In this document: one piece after another, positions 25,905 to 35,362 of the stretch
Layout of the letters: each line of letters begins with the position of its first letter
Position numbering within the stretch: position 1 is the first letter of the stretch
Assembly: GCF_003688595.1 (NCBI RefSeq)
Contig: NZ_RCWT01000010.1
Location: 186,001 to 250,000, forward strand
Length of the DNA stretch: 64,000 nucleotides
Direction: 5' to 3'
Source: Sphingomonas sp. PP-F2F-G114-C0414
GTDB taxonomy: Bacteria; Pseudomonadota; Alphaproteobacteria; Sphingomonadales; Sphingomonadaceae
Program-made: the position numbers and the translations under genes
The notes under the pieces: model-generated
Told to the model about the DNA's origin: nothing
What the model saw: only the letters and a program-made list of their open reading frames with translations
Databases searched by the model: none

Positions 25905-27038
25905 GTGCGCCCGAAACCTGAGATCCTGCTGTCCGAAGATCAGAAACGCATCGTCTGGGATCTGCGGATCAGTGGCCCCAGCGCGCGCACTGCCCTTGCC
26001 GACCGTCTCGACATGCATAATGGCGCGGTGACGCGCTTGAGCCGTGAGTTGATCGCGCTCGGGCTGGTTGAGGAGCATGTCCAGGACCAGCGGGCTGGGC
26101 GCGGCCGGCCGATCGTACCACTGGGTATCTCGAGCCGCGGCGGCTATGCGGCAGGCGCGACGCTGCATCCGGGCTGGCTCGAGATCGCGCTGGTCGATTT
26201 CGCCGGGACTGTGATCGTCCGCGACCTGGAGCCGTTCGACAGCCCCGATCCGCGCGCGTTCGTCGAGGCGGTGGATCGGCGGTTGCGCGGGCTGAGCATG
26301 AGCCACAATGTGCTGCGGTCGCGCTTCCTGGGGCTGGGCGTGGCGGCGACCGGGCCGACGCTCGCGGGCGATCCGACGCGGCGCTGGACGGTCGACTGGT
26401 TGCAGGGGTGGCGCGACCTCGACCTGCAACGGCTGTTCGCCGACTATCTCGGCCTGCCGGTCTGGATCGAGAATGACGGGACGCTCGCCGCGCTCGCCGA
26501 ATATTACGACAGCGGGCTGATCCGCACGTGCAGTTCGGCGATCGTCTTCTTCATCGGGCACGGGGTCGGCGGGGGGATCATCGTCGACCGCGCGATCTTG
26601 CGCGGCGAGCACGGCAATGCGGGCGAGATCGGCCGGTTGTTCCCGGGGAAATCCAAGCGGCCGTCGGGGATCGACCTGCTCGCCGAATTGCAGGCGGCCG
26701 GCGCCGACATCCGCGCGCTGAACGAGGTCGAGATGCATCAGGATACGCATGCCGCGTTGATCGACGCGTGGGTCGAGCGGGCTGGAGAGCAGCTTGCGGT
26801 CGCCGCCGACAGTGGGGTCGCGTGGCTCGATCCTGGCGCGATCGTCGTATCGGGCGCGCTGCCGTTGCCGATCCTCCACGCGCTCGGTGCAGCGCTGGAA
26901 CGCGCCGACTGGGCGACCGCCTTCCCCCATTTGCCGCGGCCGAAAATGCATGTGTCGCGACTTGGCAGTTGGGCGGCGGCGGTAGGCGCCGCACTGCTTC
27001 CCATCCACCAGCTCGTCGCCCCGAATGCCGAACGATGA
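25905..27038 (+). CDS. ROK-family transcriptional regulator (full length)
   Basis: 377 residues from a GTG start with AGGA 8 bp before it. A winged helix (residues about 15-70: LADRLDMHNGAVTRLSRELIALGLVEEH) precedes a complete ROK domain: LGLGVAATGPT, WIENDGTLAALAEYY, FFIGHGVGGGIIVDRAILRGEHGNAGEIGRL. The zinc-binding cysteine cluster of NagC/Mlc is not evident, since few cysteines are present. It precedes a TonB receptor gene on the same strand by 107 bp and probably controls it in response to a sugar. An AT-rich dyad in that gap is the candidate operator. Confidence 0.9.
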   Translation: MRPKPEILLSEDQKRIVWDLRISGPSARTALADRLDMHNGAVTRLSRELIALGLVEEHVQDQRAGRGRPIVPLGISSRGGYAAGATLHPGWLEIALVDFAGTVIVRDLEPFDSPDPRAFVEAVDRRLRGLSMSHNVLRSRFLGLGVAATGPTLAGDPTRRWTVDWLQGWRDLDLQRLFADYLGLPVWIENDGTLAALAEYYDSGLIRTCSSAIVFFIGHGVGGGIIVDRAILRGEHGNAGEIGRLFPGKSKRPSGIDLLAELQAAGADIRALNEVEMHQDTHAALIDAWVERAGEQLAVAADSGVAWLDPGAIVVSGALPLPILHALGAALERADWATAFPHLPRPKMHVSRLGSWAAAVGAALLPIHQLVAPNAER

Positions 27039-27042
27039 CGCG

Positions 27043-27060
27043 ATTTATTTCCGGATAAAT
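27043..27060. promoter_or_regulatory. AT-rich dyad upstream of TonB receptor, candidate ROK operator
   Basis: ATTTAT-TTCCGG-ATAAAT, a perfect 6-6-6 inverted repeat starting 5 bp after the ROK stop and followed by more A/T. ROK repressors such as Mlc and NagC recognise TTATTT/AAATAA-like half sites, so the match is suggestive in this GC-rich setting. It could also be part of a promoter. Confidence 0.4.
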
Positions 27061-27145
27061 AAATAAAACTGCCACAACCACCGCCTAGCCGCGCCGTCAT
27101 TGGGGGCGGGCAGTCGATGCCGGCCAGACGGGCGGGGATCTTCGC

Positions 27146-29959
27146 ATGGTTGGGTTTTCATTTCGGTTGCTGGCACTCGCCGGCGTGTCGTCGATCGCGA
27201 TCGTCGGTCCGGTCGCGGCGCAACAGACGGACGCCAAGTCGACTACCACGACATCGGCGACCACGACATCGGCGGCCGGGACGTCGGCGACCGGACCCGC
27301 GACCGCGCCGCCCGGGGATATCGTCGTCACCGGCATCCGGCGCGCCAACAACGTCGCGATCGAGGCCAAGCGCAACGCGACCAACATCATCGACGTCATC
27401 GGATCGAACGATGTCCGCACGTTGCCGGACGCGACCATCGTCGAGGCGTTGCGGCGTATTCCCGGTCTGTCGGTCCTGCCTGCGACCGACAACGAGCATC
27501 CGCGCGACGAGGCCGCGACGCCGGTGATCCGCGGGCTCGGCCCCGCGTACAACAACGTCACGATCGACGGGTTGCAGCTCGCCTCGCCCGGCACGCCCAA
27601 CGGAACGCTTGGCTCGATCTCGCGCGGGGTGCGTCTCGACATCCTGCCCGCATCGATGATCAGCCAGTTGCAGGTCGTGAAGACCTTCACCGCCGATCTC
27701 GATCCGAACGCGGTCGGTGGCGCGATCAACATCGTGACGCGCAGCGCGTTCGAAGGCGGCGGCAAGCCGTTCGTCACGACCGAGGCGTCGCTCGGCCATG
27801 CGAACGACATCGGGCTGCCGCGCCACCAGCCCGATTTCGGCACGCGGCTCGGTGCGACGGTCAGCACGACGTTTGGCGCGAACCACCAGTACGGCGTCGT
27901 CCTGTCGGGCAATTACCAGACGCTCAGCAGCTACACCGACACGCACATGACGACAGATACGATCCACTATTCCTTCTACAATGCGGCAGGGCAACTCCAG
28001 ACCGGCGCAGGCCTCGGCAACGGCTTCGCGGTGCCGCAGCAGGACAAATACTGGTACGTGATGGACAAGCGCGATCGTTACGGCCTGACCGGCAAGTTCG
28101 AGGTCCGGCCTACCGACACGCTCCAGGCCTATGCGTCGCTCGGTTATTATTATTTCAAGGACAAGATGGAGCGCAACGAGGTCCTGATCGACCCGCGCAA
28201 CCGTGGCATCGTTCAGAACCAGACCGCGACCTCGGGCAATTATCCCGGCGGCGACGTCGAAGTAGGCTGGGAGAATGCCGATATCGTCACGCGGACGCGC
28301 GTCGCGCAAACCGGCCTGACGTGGCAGCCCGGCGATCGCCAGACGCTCTCGCTCAAGGGCAGCGCGTCGCGCGCGACCTATGACGAAGTGTTCCAGATGA
28401 TCAAATACGCGACCGGCGTCGCACGGCCGGCGCCCGGCATCGCCGGGGCCACGCCGACCGCGACGTCGAACTTCGCGTTCGCCTACGACACCAGCCGCCT
28501 CGATCAGAAGTTCGCGGTCGATCCGGCCGCCTATAACAATTTGGCGAACTACAGCCTGCTTTATTACCGGCCGAACAACGAACGGCACGCCAGCGACACG
28601 GTGCTGACCGGCAGGCTCGATTACGGCTTCAATCAGGGCGCCGATGCGGACGGTATCGGGTTCGCGGCAGGCGCGAGCTACACCGACGATCGGCCCAAGT
28701 TCAATCTCGACCGGATCGATCTGACGCCCAACACGACCGGTCGGCCGATCGGCCTTGCGACCGCGGTCGGCCCCGGCGGCGCGCCGCTGAACTATTCGAA
28801 TGGCCTGTACCTGCTGACGATCGATCCGGCCGCCGCGGTTCGCGACATCACCGCGCAACCCGGATCGATCCTCAACAGCACGGATCAGTCGAACTACAAC
28901 AACCAGGACGATTTCCGCCACGTCGAGAAGATTGCGGGCGGCTATGCGCTCGCCAGCTACGTCTCGTCGGCGATCAACGCGCAGGCGGGCGTGCATCTCG
29001 ATCACACGGACCAGTCGACCGTCGGACGGATCAAACGCAACGGCGTCTTCGTCGATCAGCCGACCAGGTCGAACTACACCTACCTGCTGCCCTCGGCGAT
29101 CGCGACATGGCATGCGACGCACGCGATCGACCTGCGCGCCGCGGCCAGCCAGACGATCGGCCGACCCAGCTATGACAGCTATGCCGCGCGCAGTTCGATC
29201 GGCTTCGTCAATGCGAGCGATCTCGGCAACGGGGCGGCGACCGGCGTCAACGTCACGATCGGCAATCCCGACATCAAGCCGCGGCGGTCGACCAATCTCG
29301 ACCTCGCCACCGACTGGACGCTGTCGAGCCGCTATGGCGGGATCGTCTCGCTCGCGGGGTTCTACAAGGACATCAAGGACGAGATCTTCAACGCCGCCTC
29401 GGTCGGCTACACCTACGAGGGGGTCAACTACGTCAACGCGGTCGTCACCCGGCCGACCAACGCGAGCAAGGCGAGCATCAAGGGGATCGAGGCGAGCGCG
29501 GTGCTGAATTCGCTCGAGTTCATCCACCCGCTGCTGAGCGGCTTCGGCGTCAGCGCGAACGCGGCGCTGCTCCGCGGCCGGATCGACGTGTTGAGCAGCG
29601 TCGGCGTCGCGCGCAGCATCGACCGGCTCGTCGGCCAGCCCGACAGCACGCTCAACGCCAGCGTGTTCTATGCGAAACACGGCCTGGAACTGCGCGCGGC
29701 CTACAACCGGCAGGGCAGGGCGCTGCGCACGATCATCAACGATATCGCGTGGCAGGACCTGTACTGGGCGCCGCGCGAGCAGGTCGACCTGACCGCGAAC
29801 TATACGCTGCGGAACGGCGTCGCCGTGATCGGGCAGGTCAGCAACCTGACTCATAGCCGACTCACGAGCTTTGCGGGGCCGGACAAGAATTTGCTCAAGG
29901 ACAGCTATTCCGTGCCGACGACCTTCTGGCTCGGCCTCCGTTTCACGCCCAAATTCTGA
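27146..29959 (+). CDS. TonB-dependent receptor (large substrate type)
   Basis: 937 residues; signal peptide to about residue 25 (GPVAAQ), a threonine/serine/alanine-rich linker produced by a DNA repeat, then TonB box GDIVVTGIRRA. The plug (DVIGSNDVRTLPDATIVEALRRIPGLSVLPATDNEH) and barrel end with GLRFTPKF. It shares the large Xanthomonas/Caulobacter architecture but has an unusual plug segment rich in PRDEAATPVIRGLGPAYNNV. It follows the ROK regulator and precedes a glycerophosphodiester phosphodiesterase gene by 17 bp, so a phosphodiester or sugar-phosphodiester ligand is conceivable. Confidence 0.94.
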   Translation: MVGFSFRLLALAGVSSIAIVGPVAAQQTDAKSTTTTSATTTSAAGTSATGPATAPPGDIVVTGIRRANNVAIEAKRNATNIIDVIGSNDVRTLPDATIVEALRRIPGLSVLPATDNEHPRDEAATPVIRGLGPAYNNVTIDGLQLASPGTPNGTLGSISRGVRLDILPASMISQLQVVKTFTADLDPNAVGGAINIVTRSAFEGGGKPFVTTEASLGHANDIGLPRHQPDFGTRLGATVSTTFGANHQYGVVLSGNYQTLSSYTDTHMTTDTIHYSFYNAAGQLQTGAGLGNGFAVPQQDKYWYVMDKRDRYGLTGKFEVRPTDTLQAYASLGYYYFKDKMERNEVLIDPRNRGIVQNQTATSGNYPGGDVEVGWENADIVTRTRVAQTGLTWQPGDRQTLSLKGSASRATYDEVFQMIKYATGVARPAPGIAGATPTATSNFAFAYDTSRLDQKFAVDPAAYNNLANYSLLYYRPNNERHASDTVLTGRLDYGFNQGADADGIGFAAGASYTDDRPKFNLDRIDLTPNTTGRPIGLATAVGPGGAPLNYSNGLYLLTIDPAAAVRDITAQPGSILNSTDQSNYNNQDDFRHVEKIAGGYALASYVSSAINAQAGVHLDHTDQSTVGRIKRNGVFVDQPTRSNYTYLLPSAIATWHATHAIDLRAAASQTIGRPSYDSYAARSSIGFVNASDLGNGAATGVNVTIGNPDIKPRRSTNLDLATDWTLSSRYGGIVSLAGFYKDIKDEIFNAASVGYTYEGVNYVNAVVTRPTNASKASIKGIEASAVLNSLEFIHPLLSGFGVSANAALLRGRIDVLSSVGVARSIDRLVGQPDSTLNASVFYAKHGLELRAAYNRQGRALRTIINDIAWQDLYWAPREQVDLTANYTLRNGVAVIGQVSNLTHSRLTSFAGPDKNLLKDSYSVPTTFWLGLRFTPKF
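27245..27289 (+). repeat. 15-bp tandem repeat in receptor linker
   Basis: ACCACGACATCGGCG occurs twice in perfect tandem (27245-27259 and 27260-27274) with a third degenerate copy (27275-27289). In frame it encodes the Thr/Ser/Ala-rich linker between signal peptide and TonB box, so copy-number slippage would change linker length in five-residue steps without a frameshift. Confidence 0.85.
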
Positions 29960-29976
29960 TCCCGGAAAGGTCTTTC

Positions 29977-30924
29977 ATGACACGGTCGCATCTTGGGGCG
30001 CTGGCCCTGCTTACGCTTGCCGCGCTGCCCGCGGTTTCCACCGCTGCGCCGGTGCAGCCGCGCACCGTACGGGAAATCCATGCCGCGCTGGCCGATCCGA
30101 ACGGGCGCCTGCTGATCGCGGCGCATCGCGGGTGCCATAATCTGGCACCCGGGCACGATTTGCCGAGCGCTCCGGAGAATTCGCTGAAGGGCCTCGATCA
30201 CTGCGTGGCGATGGGCATCGATATCATGGAGACCGACGTGCGCCGCACCCGCGACGGCTATCTGGTGATGATCCACGATGCGACGGTCGATCGGACGACC
30301 AACGGGACCGGCGCCGTCGATCATCTGACGCTCGCCGAGATCAAGGCGCTCCGTTTGCGCGACGACGAAGGCGAAAAGCGTGCCAGCCTCACCGATCAGC
30401 AGGTGCCGACGCTCGACGAGATACTGGCGCACGCGGGCAACCGGATCGTGCTGAACCTCGACATCAAGGACGCGATCTATGCCGAGGTGATCGAGGCGGT
30501 GGCCCGTGCCGGCGCGACCGACCGGGTGATCGTGAAGACCACCGCGGGTATCGGCAGCGCGCCGCTTGCCGCGATGGCGCCGTACGACCGCGTACCGTTC
30601 ATGCCGATCCTGTCCAGCGGCGACGCCGCCGGAGCGGATCTTGCCGGGATCGTCACGCGCCAGGCCTCCGGCCGAGGGCGTGCGATCGGCATCGAACTCC
30701 CACGCATGCCCGCTGCCGCTCTGCCCGGCGTCGTCGCCGCTGCGCGCGCGGCCCACGAACGCGTCTGGGTGAACACGCTCTGGGAGGGGTTCGTCGATGG
30801 CTATGGAGGAGACGTCGACGCCCTGCGCGATCCCGACGCTGTATGGGGTCGCCTGCAACGCGCCGGCATCAGCATAATCCAGACCGACGAACCCGAAGCG
30901 CTGCGCCGCTACCTGCGCCGATGA
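29977..30924 (+). CDS. Exported glycerophosphodiester phosphodiesterase
   Basis: 315 residues with a signal peptide (cleavage after STAA, about 24). GDPD barrel motifs: LLIAAHRGCHN (catalytic His/Arg), APENSLKGLDHCVAMGIDIMETDVRRTRDGYLVMIHDATVDRTTNGTG (metal-binding Glu and Asp, second catalytic His), then NRIVLNLDIKD and the final IIQTDEPEALRRYL. It hydrolyses glycerophosphodiesters to an alcohol and glycerol-3-phosphate in the periplasm. Only 17 bp separate it from the receptor, so the two are one operon, pointing to uptake of phosphodiester-containing compounds. Confidence 0.93.
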   Translation: MTRSHLGALALLTLAALPAVSTAAPVQPRTVREIHAALADPNGRLLIAAHRGCHNLAPGHDLPSAPENSLKGLDHCVAMGIDIMETDVRRTRDGYLVMIHDATVDRTTNGTGAVDHLTLAEIKALRLRDDEGEKRASLTDQQVPTLDEILAHAGNRIVLNLDIKDAIYAEVIEAVARAGATDRVIVKTTAGIGSAPLAAMAPYDRVPFMPILSSGDAAGADLAGIVTRQASGRGRAIGIELPRMPAAALPGVVAAARAAHERVWVNTLWEGFVDGYGGDVDALRDPDAVWGRLQRAGISIIQTDEPEALRRYLRR

Positions 30925-30954
30925 TCGCCATCGACGCGGACCGTCGTTTTATCG

Positions 30955-31728
30955 CTACACGCGAAAAACGTAGTTCGACCCCGGCAACCGTTCGATATCC
31001 GGCGGGAAGTTGGCGCGCTTGTCGTCGTAATATCGGCGGCGGTGATCGCCGTCCGACGCGGCGTTGTACGTCAGGTACAGGATGCGGCGTTGCGCGTCGG
31101 TCAGGTTGGGCTTCGACGCATGCGGAGCGTAGCTGTCGAAGAACAGCACGTCGCCGGGCTCGGTCGGGACCGGAATCGGATCGAACGCAGCCATCTGCTC
31201 GGGGCTGAGCGGCTGCCATTCCTCGCCGATCATCTGCGACAGACGCGGTGCGCTGGTCATCTCAAGGCACCCGTTTTCTGGCGTCGCGCGGTCTATGCCG
31301 ACCAGCGCTGTGACGAACATCGGCGCATAGGTCGTCCAGCCCGCCTGCTGGTCCTGATGCGGTTCGAACCCAGCACCGCCAGCCTTCTTGAAGTTGATCT
31401 TTTCCTTGAACAGGACCGCTTGGCTGCCGAGCAACTGCGCGACCGCGGCGGACAACCGTCCGTGACGGACGAGGTCATCGAACGACGCGTGATAGGGACA
31501 AAAGTCCTCGATCCGCTGCATCACCCGTTCGCCAGGAGTGGTCAGGCTGTCCTCGTAATAGACCATGTGCCGACCGGGCATTTCGGGCAGGGCGACGAGT
31601 TCGTCGGTCCAGCGTGCGATCTCCGCGGCCTCGTCGGCGCTGAACAGCCCGCGACGGGCAACCCAGCCGGTCTCGGCGAAATGCTCCAAGTCTTCTGCCG
31701 TCAGCGGATGCGGATCGTTCAGGGCCAT
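30955..31728 (-). CDS. PhyH-family Fe(II)/2-oxoglutarate dioxygenase
   Basis: 257 residues of the phytanoyl-CoA dioxygenase family. The iron facial triad is visible: H124 and D126 in FEPHQDQQAGW and H203 in SYAPHASKP, with the 2-oxoglutarate-binding Arg in AQRRILYLTYN. Family members include 2-aminoethylphosphonate hydroxylases (PhnY-type, TmpA). The ATG follows the stop of the nucleotidyltransferase gene after a single base, so they form one transcript facing the PEP mutase operon. With biosynthesis genes and no PhnZ oxygenase nearby, C1 hydroxylation of aminoethylphosphonate as a head-group modification is my inference; catabolism is the alternative. Confidence 0.85.
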   Translation of the reverse strand: MALNDPHPLTAEDLEHFAETGWVARRGLFSADEAAEIARWTDELVALPEMPGRHMVYYEDSLTTPGERVMQRIEDFCPYHASFDDLVRHGRLSAAVAQLLGSQAVLFKEKINFKKAGGAGFEPHQDQQAGWTTYAPMFVTALVGIDRATPENGCLEMTSAPRLSQMIGEEWQPLSPEQMAAFDPIPVPTEPGDVLFFDSYAPHASKPNLTDAQRRILYLTYNAASDGDHRRRYYDDKRANFPPDIERLPGSNYVFRV

Positions 31729-31729
31729 C

Positions 31730-32491
31730 TCAGCCTGCCAGATGCGGGAGGATCGCGTCGCGCGCCTTGGCGACGTCTTCGGGAAAATCGATTTCGGTCC
31801 AGGGCAGGTCGGTCACGTCGACGTAAGTGAACGCATCGGGCTCTGCGAGCATCAGGTCGCGGATCGCTTCCTCATACTCAATGTCGGTGCGACCGGCCGC
31901 GACATAGCGGTCGCAGGCGTCGGCAAGCTTTGCCGCCATCGCCGCGCCGAATTTGAAGAACCCGACCGATTCGCCGTGCCAGTCGTGCGCATGTTCCGGG
32001 CGCTTGCGGAAATCGACCATCGTCTCGCCCCGGAAGCAGACCTTCACGGGCTCGTCGCCCGGTTCCAGTTCGCGGTCGACAAGCAGTACCGCCTCGCCCG
32101 CCGCGGCGACCAGGCGCGCCAGCATCCGGGTGTCGTAGAGCACGTCGCCGTCCATCAGCAGGACCGGCCGGCCCGCGCGCAAGCGATCGCGCTGCACCCA
32201 GAGCGATACGAGACTGCCCTGGCGATAGTCGGGGTTGAGTATCGTCCCCGCGCGGTCGCCGATCGCGTGCCGCAACGTCTCTGCCTCATGGCCGACCGTG
32301 ACGACCAGATCGTCGACGCCCACCGCCGCCAGCGCCGCCAGATGGCGATCGAGCAGCGAGCGGCCGTCGAAATCGAGCAGCACTTTCGGACCGTCATGCG
32401 TCTCGCCCAGCCGTCGACCGACGCCGGCCGCGAGCAGGATGGCGACCGGCGATGTTTCTGCGGCGGCGGCGAGGGGTTGGCTTGTTTGCAT
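31730..32491 (-). CDS. Stand-alone sugar/phosphonate nucleotidyltransferase
   Basis: 253 residues from MQTSQPL; a frame extension upstream exists without support. It is a Rossmann-type nucleotidyltransferase with an intact signature VAILLAAGVGRRLG...GPKVLLDF (nucleotide-binding glycine loop, Arg and Lys) and VLLMDGDVLYD (metal-binding Asp). Size and pattern resemble LicC/phosphocholine or PntC phosphonate cytidylyltransferases. Next to the dioxygenase and opposite the PEP mutase, it likely makes a CMP-linked phosphonate or primes the acceptor. The nucleotide and substrate cannot be read with certainty. Confidence 0.82.
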   Translation of the reverse strand: MQTSQPLAAAAETSPVAILLAAGVGRRLGETHDGPKVLLDFDGRSLLDRHLAALAAVGVDDLVVTVGHEAETLRHAIGDRAGTILNPDYRQGSLVSLWVQRDRLRAGRPVLLMDGDVLYDTRMLARLVAAAGEAVLLVDRELEPGDEPVKVCFRGETMVDFRKRPEHAHDWHGESVGFFKFGAAMAAKLADACDRYVAAGRTDIEYEEAIRDLMLAEPDAFTYVDVTDLPWTEIDFPEDVAKARDAILPHLAG

Positions 32492-32594
32492 GGCCTGGCG
32501 TCTATAACGAGCCGGCTTGCCGCGGCCAAGCACATCGGGCCGGTCGCGACGCCTGCTCGATCACTGCCTGAACGATCATCGAAAGTCCCGTTTC

Positions 32595-34226
32595 ATGAAC
32601 GACCTCCCCGCCGATCTCATCACGCAGACGCCCTCGCCGTCGCGCGCCGCGCTGTTGCGGGACGTGATCGAACGTCCCGACCTCGCCTTCCTGATGGAGG
32701 CGCATAGCGGCCTGTCTGCCAAGATCGCCGAGGAAGCCGGCTTCGGCGGGATCTGGGCGTCGGGACTCAGCATCTCCGCCAGCCTCGGCCTGCGCGACAG
32801 CAATGAGGCGTCGTGGACGCAGGTGCTCGACGTGCTGGAATACATGGCGGACGCCTGTACGCTGCCGATCCTCGTCGACGGCGACACCGGCTACGGCAAT
32901 TTCAACAATGTCCGGCGGCTGGTGCGCAAGCTCGGCGAGCGCAACATCGCCGGCGTCTGCATCGAGGACAAGCTGTTCCCGAAGACCAATTCGTTCATCG
33001 GCGAGGACCAGCCGCTGGCCGAGATCGGGGAATTCTGCGGCCGCATCACCGCCGGCAAGGACAGCCAGACCAGCGACGATTTCGTCATCGTCGCGCGGAT
33101 CGAGGCGTTGATATCGAGCCGGCCGATGGAGGAGGCGCTGCGCCGGGCCGAGGCATATCACGCGGCCGGTGCCGATGCGATCCTGATCCATTCGAAGAAG
33201 GCCGAGCCGACCGAGATCTTCGAATTCTGCCGGCGCTGGGGTAACCGCGCGCCGGTCGTGATCGTCCCGACCACCTATTATGCGACGCCGACCGACCTGT
33301 TCCGCGAGGCGGGCATATCGACGGTGATCTGGGCGAACCACCTGATGCGCGCGTCGATCACGGCGATGCGCGAGACCGCGAGGACGATCCACGACGAACA
33401 GTCGCTGAGCAACGTCGAGGGTCGCGTGATCCCGGTCAAGGAGGTGTTCCGCCTGATGGGCAACGCCGAGCTCGAGGAGGCGGAGCGGCGCTATCTGCCC
33501 GAGACGCCGCGTCCGCGCGCGATCGTGCTGGCGGCGTCGGGCGGCGATCTCGGCGAACTGACACGCGACAAACCCAAATGCATGATCGACGTGCGCGGCC
33601 AGTCGCTGCTCGCTCGCCAGGTCGCGACGTTCGCCGACAGTGGTATCCGCGACGTGACGGTGGTGCGCGGCTTTGCCAAGGACGCGGTGGCGGTGAAGGG
33701 CATCCGCACCGTCGACAACGATCGCTTCGCCGAGACCGGCGAGGCGTATTCGCTGGCGCAGGCGGACGCGGCGCTGACCGGCGAGCTGGTGGTGTCGTAC
33801 GGCGACGTGCTGTTCCGCAACTACATCCTGGAGAGCCTGCTTTCGAGTAAGGCCGACGTGGTGCTCGCGGTCGACGCTGCGCAGCGCAAGGACACGCGCG
33901 TACGCGATCTGGTGCTCGCCGATCATCCCTTCTCGGGCGGCTATCTCGACGATGCGCCCGCGCACATGATCCGGATGGGCAGCGATCTGGCGGCTGATGC
34001 GAGTGGCGAATGGGTCGGCCTCGCGCGCTTCAGCGCGACTGGCGCGACGTGGCTGCGCGAGGAGATCGCCGCGTTGTCCGCCGAGGGCTCGCTCGAAACC
34101 GCCGACCTGCCGCTGCTGCTTACCCGGATCGCCGCCAAGCACCCGGTGCGCGTCAAGTATTTCATGGGCCATTGGATGGACGTCAACACGCTCGCCGACG
34201 TCGCCGACGCACGCAACTTCACCTGA
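32595..34226 (+). CDS. pepM: PEP mutase fused to nucleotidyltransferase
   Basis: 543 residues from [10 protein letters not shown]. Residues about 15-295 are phosphoenolpyruvate mutase: [13 protein letters not shown] (95-101) and the diagnostic [10 protein letters not shown] (124-133), which separates PEP mutases from isocitrate-lyase-like relatives. It makes phosphonopyruvate, the first C-P bond step. Residues about 308-543 are a nucleotidyltransferase domain ([45 protein letters not shown]), as in PepM-PntC fusions that make CMP-aminoethylphosphonate. Its glycine loop lacks the usual G-x-G-x-R arrangement seen in the stand-alone enzyme next door. First gene of a four-gene operon. Confidence 0.93.
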   Translation: MNDLPADLITQTPSPSRAALLRDVIERPDLAFLMEAHSGLSAKIAEEAGFGGIWASGLSISASLGLRDSNEASWTQVLDVLEYMADACTLPILVDGDTGYGNFNNVRRLVRKLGERNIAGVCIEDKLFPKTNSFIGEDQPLAEIGEFCGRITAGKDSQTSDDFVIVARIEALISSRPMEEALRRAEAYHAAGADAILIHSKKAEPTEIFEFCRRWGNRAPVVIVPTTYYATPTDLFREAGISTVIWANHLMRASITAMRETARTIHDEQSLSNVEGRVIPVKEVFRLMGNAELEEAERRYLPETPRPRAIVLAASGGDLGELTRDKPKCMIDVRGQSLLARQVATFADSGIRDVTVVRGFAKDAVAVKGIRTVDNDRFAETGEAYSLAQADAALTGELVVSYGDVLFRNYILESLLSSKADVVLAVDAAQRKDTRVRDLVLADHPFSGGYLDDAPAHMIRMGSDLAADASGEWVGLARFSATGATWLREEIAALSAEGSLETADLPLLLTRIAAKHPVRVKYFMGHWMDVNTLADVADARNFT

Positions 34227-35362
34227 TGATTACCGCGGACGCCTTCATGGCCGAGGCATCGGCCGCCGGGTTCGATTTCTACACCGGCGTACCGTGCAGC
34301 TATCTGACGCCGCTGATCAACGGCGTGCTGTCCAATCGCGCGCTTCGCTATGTCGGCGCGGCGAGCGAGGGCGAGGCAGTCGCGATCGCCGCGGGCGCGT
34401 GGCTTGCCGGGCGCCGCACGGTGGCGATGTGCCAGAACTCCGGGCTCGGCAACATGGTCAATCCGCTGACCTCGCTCAACGCACCCTTCCGAATTCCGAC
34501 CCTGCTGGTGACGACGTGGCGCGGCCGGCCGGGTGAACCCGACGAACCGCAGCATGTCGTGATGGGTGAGATCACGCACGACCTGCTGAGCCTGATGGGG
34601 ATCGAGCACCGACCGTTCCCGAATGTCGACGCCGCGATCGTGCCGTCGTTGCGCGCGGCGGTTACTGCGATGGACGCCACGTCTCAGCCTTTCGCGTTCG
34701 TCATGGCAAAAGGCGATGTCGCCGATACCGCGCTCGATCAGCGCCCACGTGATCTGCCTGCGCGAGGACGACTTGCGGATTACGCGACGCGCGGCGCGCG
34801 ACCGACCCGTGTCGCGGCGCTCGAACGGTTCCTCGCGCTCACGGACGATTCGACCGCGGTGATCGCGACCACCGGCAAGTCGGGCCGCGAACTGTTCACG
34901 CTCGCGGACCGCGAGCAGCATCTGTATCAGGTCGGATCAATGGGTGGCGCGGCCGGCATGGCGCTTGGCGTCGCGCTTAATACCGCGAAGCGAGTCGTCG
35001 TCATCGACGGCGACGGTGCGGCGCTGATGAAGCTTGGCACGCTGGCGACGATCGGCGCGGAGGCGCCAGCGAACCTGATCCACATCCTGCTCGACAACGG
35101 CGTACACGACTCGACCGGCGGGCAGGCGACGGTTTCGGCCTCGGTCGACTTCGCCGCGGTCGCGGTCGCCTGCGGCTATGGCTATGCCGCCTCGTGCGAT
35201 GATCTCGACGGGTTCGAACGGGCATGGGCCGAAGCCGCCACCGCCGGTCGTCCGTCGATGATCCACCTCCGCATCGCGCCCGGATCGATGGCGACGCTCG
35301 GCCGCCCGACCGTGACTCCCGAGGCCGTCGCGCGGCGGTTCAAGGCGTTCCTCGCGCGGTGA
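34226..35362 (+). CDS. ppd: Phosphonopyruvate decarboxylase
   Basis: 378 residues from an ATG overlapping the PEP mutase stop by one base (TGATG). It is a thiamine-diphosphate enzyme: N-terminal pyrimidine-binding half with FDFYTGVPCSYLTPLI and ASEGEAVAIAAGAWLAG (catalytic Glu), and C-terminal pyrophosphate half with the motif GDGAALMKLG...LLDN near residue 260, then GVHDSTGGQ, which is characteristic of Ppd. It decarboxylates phosphonopyruvate to phosphonoacetaldehyde, pulling the unfavourable mutase reaction forward. The next gene starts on its stop codon (GTGA). Confidence 0.95.
   Translation: MITADAFMAEASAAGFDFYTGVPCSYLTPLINGVLSNRALRYVGAASEGEAVAIAAGAWLAGRRTVAMCQNSGLGNMVNPLTSLNAPFRIPTLLVTTWRGRPGEPDEPQHVVMGEITHDLLSLMGIEHRPFPNVDAAIVPSLRAAVTAMDATSQPFAFVMAKGDVADTALDQRPRDLPARGRLADYATRGARPTRVAALERFLALTDDSTAVIATTGKSGRELFTLADREQHLYQVGSMGGAAGMALGVALNTAKRVVVIDGDGAALMKLGTLATIGAEAPANLIHILLDNGVHDSTGGQATVSASVDFAAVAVACGYGYAASCDDLDGFERAWAEAATAGRPSMIHLRIAPGSMATLGRPTVTPEAVARRFKAFLAR

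Noticed and set aside
27158..29854. 898-codon minus-strand frame across the TonB receptor
   Set aside because: Antisense shadow with Arg/Val/Asp-rich low-information sequence; the plus-strand receptor is unambiguous.
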